In this document: in pieces, positions 26,567 to 34,825 of the stretch
How positions within the stretch are numbered: the stretch's first letter is position 1
Layout: every line of letters begins with the position of its first letter
NCBI GenBank assembly: GCA_964469455.1
Contig: CAYXZX010000002.1
Coordinates: 1 to 64,000, forward strand
DNA: 64,000 bases
Source: Fen-999 sp964469455
Lineage (GTDB): Bacteria > Pseudomonadota > Gammaproteobacteria > Burkholderiales > Rhodocyclaceae
Direction: 5' to 3'
Program-made: the position numbers and the translations under genes
Notes under the pieces: generated by a model
The model's input: the letters and a program-made list of their open reading frames with translations, nothing else
Told to the model about the DNA's origin: nothing
The model's database searches: none

Positions 26567-27798
26567 AGTGCGCGAATTCTGATTCCTGCACCACAGGAGC
26601 GCTGTCGGGGATCAATGTGCTGGACTTCGGTCAGATGGTATCCGCTCCTTACTGCGCGAAGCTGTTCTCGGATTACGGAGCCGACGTGATCAAGGTGGAA
26701 CTTCCTTCTGGAGATGCCGCCCGCAGTGTTGGCCCGTTTCCCGGAGACGTTGCTAACCGCGAAAGAAGTGGCCTGTACTTCATCAACAATACGAACAAGC
26801 GCGGCGTGACCTGTGATGTCACCTCGCCCGCGGGCCGCTCGCTTTTTCTGCGGTTGCTGGAATGGGCTGACGTTCTGATCGAGAACAACTTGCCCGGCCA
26901 GATGGCGGCCTGGCAACTCGACTATGCGAACATCAAGGCCATCAATCAGAAGTTGGTGATGATATCGATCACGCCGTTCGGTCAGTCGGGTCCCTACAGC
27001 GCCTGGAATGGCTACGACCTCAATGCCTATCATCTGACGGGAGCCAGTTCGCGCTATTGCGGGCGCCCCGGCGAGATGCCGTTGGAACACGGGACGTTCT
27101 CGGCGGACTATTTTGGCGCCATCAGCGGGGCTACCTGGGGCATGGCTGCCGTTTATGGCCGCGACCTGGTCGGTGGTGGCCAGCATGTGGATGTGTCGTG
27201 TGCCGAGGCGATCGCCGCTGCATTCATCGGCGGACAGAATATTGGCGGTTATGCCCAGGATGGGCGTTTCGACAAGAGAACCGGCGTCGGCATGCCACAG
27301 GGCGCACCCGCTACTATCCTGCCGTGCAAGGACGGCCACGTCTGGATGCTGGCGCTTGAACCGGGCCAGTGGAATGGTTTGCGCAAGGTCATGGGCAACC
27401 CGGACTGGGCTGATCTGGACATCTTCCAGAACATGAAGACCCGCGCCGAGAACGCGGATGTCATCTACTCATTCATCATCGAGTGGACAATGCAGCACAC
27501 CAAGATGGAGATACAGGAAAAATGCCAGGCAGCCGGTTGTCCAATCACGGCTGTCTATACCGTGGCGGAGGCGGCCGAGCAGCCGCACTTGAAGGCACGC
27601 GAGTACTTCGTGGACATGGAACATCCGGAACTCGGCAGGATCAGGAATTTGGGTGGGCCTTTCAAGCTTCCTGCAAGCCCGGGAGGACCGGTTCGTCCGG
27701 CACCATTGCTCGGTCAACACAATGAACAGGTCTATGGAGAAGTGCTCGGCCTGAACGTGGGCGAGATCGAGTCCCTGAGCCGCCAGGGCGTGATCTGA
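26563..27798 (+). CDS. CaiB/BaiF-family CoA-transferase
   Basis: 411-residue family III CoA-transferase. It has GINVLDFGQMVSAPYCAKLFSDYGADVIKVE at 13-43 (quoted: MVSAPYCAKL, GADVIKVE), KRGVTCDVTSPAGR, and the putative catalytic Asp in SADYFGAISGATWG before GGGQHVDVS. The start at 26563 overlaps the DUF2889 stop. It should move CoA between a donor acyl-CoA and a carboxylic acid intermediate, avoiding ATP cost. Donor and acceptor are unknown. It is the first of two adjacent CoA-transferases. Confidence 0.9.
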   Translation: MKCANSDSCTTGALSGINVLDFGQMVSAPYCAKLFSDYGADVIKVELPSGDAARSVGPFPGDVANRERSGLYFINNTNKRGVTCDVTSPAGRSLFLRLLEWADVLIENNLPGQMAAWQLDYANIKAINQKLVMISITPFGQSGPYSAWNGYDLNAYHLTGASSRYCGRPGEMPLEHGTFSADYFGAISGATWGMAAVYGRDLVGGGQHVDVSCAEAIAAAFIGGQNIGGYAQDGRFDKRTGVGMPQGAPATILPCKDGHVWMLALEPGQWNGLRKVMGNPDWADLDIFQNMKTRAENADVIYSFIIEWTMQHTKMEIQEKCQAAGCPITAVYTVAEAAEQPHLKAREYFVDMEHPELGRIRNLGGPFKLPASPGGPVRPAPLLGQHNEQVYGEVLGLNVGEIESLSRQGVI

Positions 27799-27819
27799 TC
27801 GGGCGGCGGAGAGACACGG

Positions 27820-29040
27820 ATGAACAACACGTTGCCGCTCAAGGGTGTTCGCGTCGTCAATTTTGGCTGGGTTTGGGCGGGTCCGGTGGTGGGGCAGACA
27901 CTGGGTTTTCTCGGGGCGGAAGTATTCAAGATCGAGTCGCGCGCGCGCGTCGACATGACGCGCAATCTGCCGCCGTTCGCCGAAGGCAAAGCCAGTCCCG
28001 ATCGCAGCTTGTCGAATCATGCGTGTTGGGCAGGCAACGGCTCCGTGTCGCTGAACTTGAAAGAGCCCGAAGCGCTGCAACTGGCGAAAGATCTGATCGC
28101 CAAATCGGATATCGTCATCGAAAACTTCGGACCGGGCGTCATGGAAAGGCTCGGGCTCGGTTATGAGGAACTGCGCCAAGTAAGGGATGACATCATTCTC
28201 TTCTCGATGCCCGGCGCCGGCCTGTACGGCCCCATGAAGGACCTCCGCACCTACGGGCTCAGCCTGACGTCGACCACGGGCCTCGATAGTCTGGTGGGCT
28301 ACAAGGGCGGCGATCCGATTCCCGTGGAGAACGCTTTCTCCGACCCTTATGCGGGCATCTTGGGTGCTTTTGCCGTATTGACGGCGCTCAATCATCGACG
28401 TAACACCGGCGTGGGCCAGCATATCGATTTCTCGCAGCAAGAGGCCGTGATGCAGATGGTCGGGCCGGCTTACATGGATTACCTGTTCAATGGCCGCAGC
28501 GGCGGGCCGAAAAGCAACGAGCATCCGCTTGCCGCCATGGCGCCGCATGGCGTCTTCCGGTGCAGGGGCGAAGATCGCTGGATCAGCATCGTCGTCGGTA
28601 GCGACGAGGAATGGCAAAACCTGCTGGCGGCGCTGAAGCATCCCGAATGGCTCAAGGTAAGCGAGTTCGCCACGCGCGAGCAGCGCCTGGCTCACGTTGA
28701 CACGCTGCATGCCTTGATCGGCGAATGGACCGCGCAGTTCGATGACCGTGAATTGGCGGCGCTCCTGCAGAGCCATGGCGTTGCCGCCACTCCGGTACTC
28801 AATGTCGGCGACCTGCTTGACGATCCGCATTACAGGGCGCGCAAGACCTTTATCGAGGTCGAGCATCCACTTGGATTCAGGGAAACCATCTACGGTTCCT
28901 ACGTGAAGCTGAGCCGTAGCGAGGTAGACGTGCGTCCTGGCCCGATCATCGGCCAGGACAACGATTATGTTTTTCGCAATTTGCTGGGCTTGTCCGAGGA
29001 ACGTTATCGGCAGCTGATTGAACGGCAGGTCATCTTCTGA
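27820..29040 (+). CDS. CaiB/BaiF-family CoA-transferase
   Basis: 406-residue family III CoA-transferase with GVRVVNFGWVWAGPVVGQTL at the N-terminus. The catalytic Asp is in NAFSDPYAGILGAFAVLTAL, followed by RRNTGVGQHIDFSQQEA. It is of the SDPxAG subgroup, distinct from the preceding CoA-transferase, so the two are unlikely to be a recent duplication. GGAGAG lies six bases before the ATG. It is followed after 28 bases by an LLM gene. The substrate is unknown. Confidence 0.92.
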   Translation: MNNTLPLKGVRVVNFGWVWAGPVVGQTLGFLGAEVFKIESRARVDMTRNLPPFAEGKASPDRSLSNHACWAGNGSVSLNLKEPEALQLAKDLIAKSDIVIENFGPGVMERLGLGYEELRQVRDDIILFSMPGAGLYGPMKDLRTYGLSLTSTTGLDSLVGYKGGDPIPVENAFSDPYAGILGAFAVLTALNHRRNTGVGQHIDFSQQEAVMQMVGPAYMDYLFNGRSGGPKSNEHPLAAMAPHGVFRCRGEDRWISIVVGSDEEWQNLLAALKHPEWLKVSEFATREQRLAHVDTLHALIGEWTAQFDDRELAALLQSHGVAATPVLNVGDLLDDPHYRARKTFIEVEHPLGFRETIYGSYVKLSRSEVDVRPGPIIGQDNDYVFRNLLGLSEERYRQLIERQVIF

Positions 29041-29068
29041 TCGACTTGTCTCGAAGGGGAGAATTGGC

Positions 29069-29989
29069 ATGAAATTCGCGCTGGCAGGACTTGGCCTGGA
29101 CAACTATCCTCCGGTAGTTGCGCCTTGGGAGCGTACGTCTGGGGGGGCGGAGGTGCTGCGCTATGCCCGCAAGGCCGATAGCCTAAGCTGGGATTGGCTG
29201 ACGATTCCCGAGCATGTCCTGATGCCCTGCGACATGGTCGAGCACATGGGCACGCGCTTCGTCGAGGCGATGGCGGCGTCGGCTGCGCTGATGGGCGCGA
29301 CCACACGGATCCACATGCTCACTTACATCCTGCCCGTGGTCTATCGTCATCCGCTGTTGCTGGCCAAGCAGGTCGCTACCATGGAGTTTCTTGCCGGCGG
29401 CCGTTTTACCCTGGGAACCGCCGTCGGTCATCTCGAGAAGGAATTCGAGGCACTGAACGTGCCGTTCGAGAAGCGTGGCCAAATGACGGATGAATACATC
29501 CGGGTGCTCAAGGAGGCATGGACTTCCGACCGGCCCTCGTTCGACGGCGAATTCGTCAAGTTCCAGGATGTGGTCATCGAGCCCAAGCCGGTACAGAAGC
29601 CGCACCCGCCGATCTTCATCGGTGGCAATTCAAAGCCGGCGATGCGACGCGCCGCCAAACTCGGCGATGGCTGGATCCCGTGGTTGGTCACGGCCGAGAC
29701 CTTGCCGGAGTGCATCGCCTACATGAAGGGACTGCCGGAATATCAGGAAAAGGCGGACCGTTTCGAGATACTGGTGACCACCACGACATACGCTCAGGAC
29801 GATCACCACCGGGCTTACGGCAAGACACACCTCTCGGCCGACCGTGACGGCGTGTTGCGGGAAATCGAGGGCCTGAAGAAGGCAGGTGCGACCTCGGTCC
29901 AGGTGCGGCCGCCGAACACGGATACGCTCGAGCAATGCCTGGAATGGCTCGAGTGGTACGACCAGGAAATCATTCCCCAATTTCGCTGA
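29069..29989 (+). CDS. LLM-class flavin/F420-type oxidoreductase
   Basis: 306-residue luciferase-like protein. It has LTIPEHVLMPCD, RIHMLTYILPVVYRHPLLLAKQVATME (quoted: RIHMLTYILP, HPLLLAKQ), GRFTLGTAVGHLEKEFEALN and PPIFIGGNSKPAMRRAAKLGDGW (quoted: FIGGNSKPAMRRA) in family order. The start follows AAGGGGAGA. It is closer in layout to the LLM gene at 3483 than to the pair at 7733/37253. It lies between a CoA-transferase gene and a crotonase gene in one operon. Flavin or F420 use and substrate remain open. Confidence 0.88.
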   Translation: MKFALAGLGLDNYPPVVAPWERTSGGAEVLRYARKADSLSWDWLTIPEHVLMPCDMVEHMGTRFVEAMAASAALMGATTRIHMLTYILPVVYRHPLLLAKQVATMEFLAGGRFTLGTAVGHLEKEFEALNVPFEKRGQMTDEYIRVLKEAWTSDRPSFDGEFVKFQDVVIEPKPVQKPHPPIFIGGNSKPAMRRAAKLGDGWIPWLVTAETLPECIAYMKGLPEYQEKADRFEILVTTTTYAQDDHHRAYGKTHLSADRDGVLREIEGLKKAGATSVQVRPPNTDTLEQCLEWLEWYDQEIIPQFR

Positions 29990-30009
29990 CGGAGAGCCGG
30001 AGACCCGCC

Positions 30010-30840
30010 ATGAACGAGCAATTCAAATACATCCAGTTCCGCGTCGAGGACAACGTCGGCGTCATTACCCTGAACCGCCCGGAGAAACTCAATGCGGTCA
30101 GTTGGGAAATGGCCGAGGAACTGTCGGGGCTTCTGCGGACCTTGCATTTTCGTGACGAGGTTCGGGCCATTGTCCTGACCGGCGCCGGGCGTGGTTTTTG
30201 CGCCGGCGGCGATCTGGAATGGATTTCCGGCGAAAGCGACCGCCCCATGCCCGGCACGTCGGACGCGTCGCGCCCCGTTCCCCGCTCCCAGCGCAAGACC
30301 CCGGGCGGACCGTTCTTCGAAGTCACTCGGCAACTAGTGGAAGTCGACAAACCGGTCATTGCCGCGATTCACGGTGTCTGCGTGGGTGCCGGGCTGGCCT
30401 ATGCATCGGCATGTGATCGGCGCTTTGCCGACAGCACGACCAAGATGTCGGCGATCTTCACCAATGTAGGGGTGGCGCCCGACTGCGGCATCTCGTATTT
30501 CCTGCCACGCATCGCCGGCTTTTCCAACGCATTGATGATGGTCGAGACCGGCAAGATATTCAAGGCCGAGGAATGTAAGCAGTTGGGCATCGTCGACGAA
30601 CTCGTACCCGAGGGACAGGACTTTGCCGCGGCAATGGAGTACGCCAAGATGATCGCCCAGCGGCCCAGCGTGGCGGTGGACATGGCGCGTCGCCTGATTC
30701 ACATGTCGCAAAGAGCGACGCTGGACGAGATTCTCGACTACGAGGGACTTGCCGGCGTCTGTGTCGCGGCCAGCGCCGACGCCAAGGAGGGCACCATGGC
30801 CTTCATGGAAAAGCGCAAGCCGGTTTATCGGGGCGTCTGA
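30010..30840 (+). CDS. Crotonase-family enoyl-CoA isomerase (PaaG-like)
   Basis: 276-residue crotonase. It keeps the oxyanion-hole strands (GAGRGFCAGGDLEW; GVCVGAGLAYASACD) but lacks both hydratase Glu residues. The position before the second helix carries VGVAPDCGISYFLPR, with an Asp as in PaaG/ECI-type isomerases. I therefore expect double-bond isomerisation rather than hydration. An insertion rich in Pro/Arg follows the first oxyanion strand (about 75-100). It is the last gene of the long + run and is convergent with the ETF beta gene, 113 bases away. No clear terminator is visible in that gap. Confidence 0.9.
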   Translation: MNEQFKYIQFRVEDNVGVITLNRPEKLNAVSWEMAEELSGLLRTLHFRDEVRAIVLTGAGRGFCAGGDLEWISGESDRPMPGTSDASRPVPRSQRKTPGGPFFEVTRQLVEVDKPVIAAIHGVCVGAGLAYASACDRRFADSTTKMSAIFTNVGVAPDCGISYFLPRIAGFSNALMMVETGKIFKAEECKQLGIVDELVPEGQDFAAAMEYAKMIAQRPSVAVDMARRLIHMSQRATLDEILDYEGLAGVCVAASADAKEGTMAFMEKRKPVYRGV

Positions 30841-30953
30841 GCGGGAAACTTGCTGCCGTGGCGGCGCACCGTCACGGCTGACTTTCGAACAATGGGCGAA
30901 CGGTGGGTCGACTTGGCGCGTGCCTCTTCGAACGCCGTTCTCGCACTCGGCCC

Positions 30954-31751
30954 CTACAGCGTCTTGTCCGCTCGCAACCTGGCCAGCAACTGTTGCGCAA
31001 CTTCGGCCGGCGAGCCGGTGAGAAACTCGCAATTACCCTGGACCGTTGGCACGAACTGCCGCGTCAGCACCACCTCCGCCGTGAGGGCGCTGCCATCAAG
31101 CCCCAGGGAGTCAATGGTCATTTCAACGGGCACCATCTTGCGTGCCGCCATCTTGGCCTTGGCACTGGGGAAGCGCGGAACGCCGATCTCGTTGCTGATG
31201 GTGACGACGGCCGGCAGCTGACCTTCGACCACTTCATCGCCGTCCGGCGTCACGCGAGTCACGGTGAGCGTGGTGCCGCTCACCGTGGCGGCACGCGCCA
31301 AGGGCGCCACAGGCATGCGGAGTTTTTCCGCAAGCAGGATGGGCACGACCCCCTGGTCATCGTCGGACGCCTGGCGGCCACAAAGGATGAGGTCCGCGCC
31401 GCCGCTGTTCTTCACATACGCCGCCAGAATGTTGGCGAGGCCGTTGCCATCCAGTTCGCCCGCGCCGGGCGCAATGGCGACGATCTCGTCGGCGCCGAGC
31501 GCCGCGCAGTGCTTGAGCACGTTCTTGGCATCCGTGCCGATGGAGACCGCGACGATGCGGCAGTCGACGCCCGCGTCCCTGATGCGCAGGGCCGCTTCCA
31601 TGGCCTGCTCGTCGTAACCGTTGATCAAACGGGGTACGGCGGCGACCTCCGGGGTCCGGCCATCGGCACCGATCGTCAACTTGCCGGCCAGCGCGTAGTT
31701 ATTGACGGCGTTCGGATCCAGCACTTCCTTTACACATACGACGATACGCAT
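30954..31751 (-). CDS. etfB: Electron transfer flavoprotein beta subunit (orphan)
   Basis: 265-residue EtfB/FixA protein starting MRIVVCVKEVLDPNAVNNYAL. The AMP-binding region GADLILCGRQASDDDQGVVP and the family stretch AEKLRMPVAPLARA are clear. ETF normally pairs with an alpha subunit and passes electrons from ACADs to the quinone pool. No etfA lies next to it or elsewhere in this window, so the partner must be encoded outside. The ATG at 31751 is the family start; longer in-frame reading upstream gives arginine-rich non-protein sequence. It serves as the obvious electron acceptor for the eight ACADs nearby. Confidence 0.93.
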   Translation of the reverse strand: MRIVVCVKEVLDPNAVNNYALAGKLTIGADGRTPEVAAVPRLINGYDEQAMEAALRIRDAGVDCRIVAVSIGTDAKNVLKHCAALGADEIVAIAPGAGELDGNGLANILAAYVKNSGGADLILCGRQASDDDQGVVPILLAEKLRMPVAPLARAATVSGTTLTVTRVTPDGDEVVEGQLPAVVTISNEIGVPRFPSAKAKMAARKMVPVEMTIDSLGLDGSALTAEVVLTRQFVPTVQGNCEFLTGSPAEVAQQLLARLRADKTL

Positions 31752-31771
31752 TCGATTGCTCTCCTGGCCGG

Positions 31772-32095
31772 TCACGGCACCAGTGGAATGGATAGCTTGT
31801 CCTCGTCGAGGATGGTGAGATTTCCGGAATCGCACCACACTGCCTCGAGGGAGTAGCCGTTGGGCTTTTTCGTCAATTCTGTCATCAAATACCAGCGCCA
31901 AGGATAGGGTCCGAAGTCGCGGTAGTTGCCGGTGAGCTTGCCGGCGAAATCCTGGCGGCCCGCCAAGTGCGTGCCCGCGACGGGCGCGCCGCCATCGCAC
32001 TCGGCGCGCACGCCGCTCAACCGCGGCTCGAAGCCGCTGAGAAACGGCGGCTCGTCGGGCTTGTCGTCAGGCGTTGGCGAAACGGTCGAAGACAT
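31772..32095 (-). CDS. Small protein of unknown function
   Basis: 107-residue reading frame between the nitronate-monooxygenase-like gene and etfB. Its ATG overlaps the end of the upstream gene by 29 bases, so it would be translationally coupled. The composition is protein-like (DFAGKLTGNYRDFGPYPWRWY, aromatic rich in the middle), whereas competing frames are arginine rich. I recognise no domain and see no signal peptide or membrane segment. Its place next to etfB and a flavoprotein suggests an accessory role in that redox module. Existence is likely but unproven. Confidence 0.6.
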   Translation of the reverse strand: MSSTVSPTPDDKPDEPPFLSGFEPRLSGVRAECDGGAPVAGTHLAGRQDFAGKLTGNYRDFGPYPWRWYLMTELTKKPNGYSLEAVWCDSGNLTILDEDKLSIPLVP

Positions 32096-33164
32096 CGAGC
32101 GCCTCTTCGACGATGTCCGACAGAATCTGTCGCGCCGGCTTCATCTCGGTGACGTAGTGAATGCCCTGACCGGCAGCCTCGGTCATCAAGTCCTTGCGCT
32201 GGTAGTCGAGGGAGCCCTGGATGTAGTTGGATGAAAGGATCATCTGCAGCGGCGGCTTCAGTACTTCCGGCGCCTCCGGGCTCGCCCATTCGTTGTGCCA
32301 GGGACTGCGCGTGGTGCGCATGGTGTAGCCGGAAATGCAGTCGGAGTAAACCGTGTCGTCGGTTTCAGCTTCGATCAGGCGTTCCTTGAGCGGCAGATTG
32401 ACATCCGATTCGCGGGACGCCAGCCAGAGCGAGCCGGTCCACACGCCATCGGCGCCGAGTGCGAGGGCGGCTGCCAGGTGACGGCCGGTGGTGACTCCAC
32501 CCGCGGCGATGATCGGCACACCCGTTCCCCGCGCGGCATCGACCACCTGCGGAACGATGGAAAACGTGCCGATGTTGCCGGTATGGCCGGCGGCATCGAA
32601 GCCCTGGGCGATGATGACGTCGGTGCCGGCGGTAAGTTGCTTTTTCGCCTGGCGAGGCTTGCCTACCAGCCCCCAGACCTGCATGCCGAGTTCATGGGCG
32701 CGCTTGAGCAGGAAGGCGGGCGACCCGAGACCGGAGGCGAACACCGGCACGCGTTCGTCGAAAATCACTTCCAGCTGGTTGAGCGCCCGCTTCTGGTCAA
32801 GGCCTCCCCACACATGGATATCGGGCCGGATCTTGGGATCGGGTACGTTGTACTTTGCCTTGATCTTCTGCTCGAAGGCACGGTGCTCGGCCGGGATCAT
32901 GGCAATCAGTTCCTCGACCGACTTTTCCTCGGGGACCGAGGAAGGGAGTACCAGGTCGATGCCAAAAGGCTTGCCGCCGATACGCTCGCGAATCCACTTG
33001 ATGTCCGCGGCGATATGATCCGGGGTGTGCAGCGCTTCGCCGAGCACGGCAAAGCCACCGGAATTGATCACGGCAACGGCGACGTCTTTGCAATGGGTGA
33101 AGGCGACGATCGGGTACTCGATGCCCAGTTTGTCGCACAAGGGGGTGTGCAGGGGACCGCTCAT
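32067..33164 (-). CDS. Nitronate monooxygenase / NAD(P)H-dependent flavin oxidoreductase
   Basis: 365-residue FMN TIM-barrel protein of the nitronate monooxygenase/FabK-like family. N-terminal LCDKLGIEYPIVAF, the substrate-binding block DVIIAQGFDAAGHTGNIGT with the conserved His, and GVPIIAAGGVTTGRHLAAALALGADGV (quoted: PIIAAGGVTTGRHLA) are diagnostic. The residue before AGGH in typical enzymes is Glu; here it is Asp in FDAAGH. In steroid degraders a member of this broad family (IpdC) acts on ring-D/C intermediates, but this protein is not an obvious IpdC. It heads the leftward operon with etfB, divergent from the Mo hydroxylase. Confidence 0.9.
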   Translation of the reverse strand: MSGPLHTPLCDKLGIEYPIVAFTHCKDVAVAVINSGGFAVLGEALHTPDHIAADIKWIRERIGGKPFGIDLVLPSSVPEEKSVEELIAMIPAEHRAFEQKIKAKYNVPDPKIRPDIHVWGGLDQKRALNQLEVIFDERVPVFASGLGSPAFLLKRAHELGMQVWGLVGKPRQAKKQLTAGTDVIIAQGFDAAGHTGNIGTFSIVPQVVDAARGTGVPIIAAGGVTTGRHLAAALALGADGVWTGSLWLASRESDVNLPLKERLIEAETDDTVYSDCISGYTMRTTRSPWHNEWASPEAPEVLKPPLQMILSSNYIQGSLDYQRKDLMTEAAGQGIHYVTEMKPARQILSDIVEEALDVFDRFANA

Positions 33165-33231
33165 GAAGGACTCCTTCTGGAAGGATGGTATTCCGCGAGA
33201 AGCAATTTAGTTTCTTGATCGATGCGAGTAA

Positions 33232-33247
33232 TCCCCCATTCGGACGA
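33232..33247 (-). promoter_or_regulatory. Shared dyad variant, putative operator (site 3)
   Basis: On the minus strand this reads TCGTCCGAATGGGGGA, matching TCGTCC of the shared motif with GGGGG in place of GGACG. It lies about 70 bases upstream of the nitronate-monooxygenase-like gene and points toward it. It forms an imperfect inverted repeat with site 4. Confidence 0.45.
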
Positions 33248-33267
33248 GGTCGGCGGGGCATCGCCGA

Positions 33268-33283
33268 TAGTCCGTTTGGGGGT
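33268..33283 (+). promoter_or_regulatory. Shared dyad variant, putative operator (site 4)
   Basis: TAGTCCGTTTGGGGGT is the second variant in this divergent region, oriented toward the Mo hydroxylase operon. A TTGACT hexamer that could be a -35 box begins at its last base (33283-33288). The two sites flank TCGGCG-N6-CGCCGA, another small inverted repeat. Confidence 0.45.
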
Positions 33284-33367
33284 TGACTGCTCAGGTTCCC
33301 AATGTGACCATGGGCCGAGGCGTATGCACTGATGCAGCGGGACCAAGCGTAAAGAGGAATCCTCCCA

Positions 33368-34243
33368 ATGAAGCCGGCAAATTTTGACTACCATGCGCCC
33401 CAGACGCTTACCGAGGCGGTCGAACTGATGGCCCGCCTCGACGAGGAAGGGGTGGACGCCAAGATTATCGCCGGCGGCCAGAGCCTGATGCCGATGCTGG
33501 CGATGCGCGTCGCGCGTCCCGAAGTCCTGGTGGATCTCGCCAGGATCAAGTCGCTCGACTACGTGCGCGACGAGGGCGGCGCGATCGCCATCGGCGCGAT
33601 GACCAGCAAGCGCGCGGCCGAGGAATCGGTGCTGATCGAACAGCGGCAGCCGCTTTTCCATGCCGCCACGAAGCTGGTGGGTCATCGGCAGATCCGCAAC
33701 CGCGGCTCCGTTGGCGGTTCCTTCGCCCATGCCGATCCCGCCTCAGAATATCCTGCCGTGGCGCTCGTCCTTGACATGGAATTCAAGGCGGTGGGTCCGG
33801 AGGGCGAGCGCACGATCCCGGCCGCCGATTTCTTCGTGACTTACATGACCACCAGCCTGGAATGCACCGAGGTATTGACCGAAGTCCGGCTGCCGGCATT
33901 GCCCGTCGGGATGGGTTGGTCGATCCAGGAGTTCGCGCGCCGCAACGGTGATCTGGCGCTGGCCGGCGTTGCCGTGACGCTGAAGGTCACCGGTGGCGTG
34001 TGTGCCGAGGCTCGCCTCGCAGCGTTTGGCGTCAATGCCACGGCAGTGCGTTTGACGGCTGCGGAAGATTTTCTCGCGGGCAAGCGTTCAGGACGCTCCG
34101 TTTTCCAACAGGCGGCAGCGCTGGCTGCCGAGGGCATCGACGAACCGATGTCCTGCGTCCACGCCTCGGCGGATTATCGGCGCCACTTGGTCCGGGTGCT
34201 GGCCGAGCGTTGCCTGAACGAGGCCGCTGGACGTGCGGCGTAG
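33368..34243 (+). CDS. Mo hydroxylase FAD-binding subunit (CoxM/medium-subunit type)
   Basis: 291-residue FAD subunit of a xanthine-oxidase-family molybdenum hydroxylase. The two FAD-binding motifs are IIAGGQSLMPMLAMR (about 34-48) and RGSVGGSFAHADPASEYP (about 112-129). A CO-dehydrogenase flavoprotein C-terminal domain follows. The start is preceded by GAGGA. It is the first gene of a three-subunit operon and transfers electrons from the iron-sulfur subunit to an acceptor. It is a medium subunit by family, but the operon is unlikely to encode a CO dehydrogenase (see large subunit). Confidence 0.94.
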   Translation: MKPANFDYHAPQTLTEAVELMARLDEEGVDAKIIAGGQSLMPMLAMRVARPEVLVDLARIKSLDYVRDEGGAIAIGAMTSKRAAEESVLIEQRQPLFHAATKLVGHRQIRNRGSVGGSFAHADPASEYPAVALVLDMEFKAVGPEGERTIPAADFFVTYMTTSLECTEVLTEVRLPALPVGMGWSIQEFARRNGDLALAGVAVTLKVTGGVCAEARLAAFGVNATAVRLTAAEDFLAGKRSGRSVFQQAAALAAEGIDEPMSCVHASADYRRHLVRVLAERCLNEAAGRAA

Positions 34244-34282
34244 GAAACTCGGGCCGACGTTGAATCTGGAGAATTGATTGCG

Positions 34283-34777
34283 ATGATCACCAAGCAGCGC
34301 ATTTGCGTCACGGTCAATGGCGTCTGCCATGAACGAGAAGTGGAGCCCCGTCTGACCCTGGCCGATTTTCTTCGGCATGAACTGGCGCTCGGTGGCACGC
34401 ACGTCGGCTGCGAGCATGGCGTCTGCGGCGTTTGCACGGTTCTGATCGACGGGCGTTCGGCCCGTTCCTGCCTGACGCTGGCCGTGCAGGTCGATGGCGC
34501 CCAGGTCACCACGGTGGAGGGCTTGCGCAACCGCGAGACCGGTCACCTGCATCCCATTCAGCAGGCTTTTGTCGAAGCGCACGGCCTGCAATGCGGTTTC
34601 TGCACGCCGGGGTTCATGATGACGACCCTCGAGTTGCTCACGGAAAACACCGAGCCCAGCGACGACGAGATCAAGGAGGCGTTGGGTGGCAACCTGTGTC
34701 GCTGTACCGGCTACGAAAGCATCATCGCTTCGGTGCGGCTGGCGGCCAAGCGACTGCGCGAGCAAAAAAGCGCCTGA
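34283..34777 (+). CDS. Mo hydroxylase [2Fe-2S] subunit (CoxS/small-subunit type)
   Basis: 164-residue iron-sulfur subunit. The plant-type ferredoxin cluster ligands are Cys43, Cys48, Cys51 and Cys63 (GCEHGVCGVC...SC). The C-terminal helical-domain cluster ligands are Cys104, Cys107, Cys139 and Cys141 (QCGFCTPG, LCRCTGY). All eight cysteines are present, so electron relay should work. I chose the ATG at 34283, ten bases after GGAGA; a TTG at 34274 sits too close to it. The gene lies 39 bases after the FAD subunit gene. Confidence 0.95.
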   Translation: MITKQRICVTVNGVCHEREVEPRLTLADFLRHELALGGTHVGCEHGVCGVCTVLIDGRSARSCLTLAVQVDGAQVTTVEGLRNRETGHLHPIQQAFVEAHGLQCGFCTPGFMMTTLELLTENTEPSDDEIKEALGGNLCRCTGYESIIASVRLAAKRLREQKSA

Positions 34778-34825
34778 GGCGCGATTCCAGCCCCATCCCA
34801 GCTCCCCCAGGCATAGGCGGACCCC

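Noticed and set aside
27469..29103. 544-codon minus-strand frame opposite the CoA-transferase genes
   Set aside because: Composition is shadow-like, and the opposite strand holds well-conserved CaiB/BaiF proteins.
31752..32000. N-terminal extension of the ETF beta frame
   Set aside because: The extra 83 residues are arginine rich and unrelated to EtfB. The family start is the ATG at 31751, and the extension would overlap the small unknown gene.
32067..33164. Naming the nitronate-monooxygenase-like protein IpdC
   Set aside because: It belongs to the same broad flavin family, but the N-terminus and middle blocks do not resemble what I remember of IpdC. The general family name is safer.
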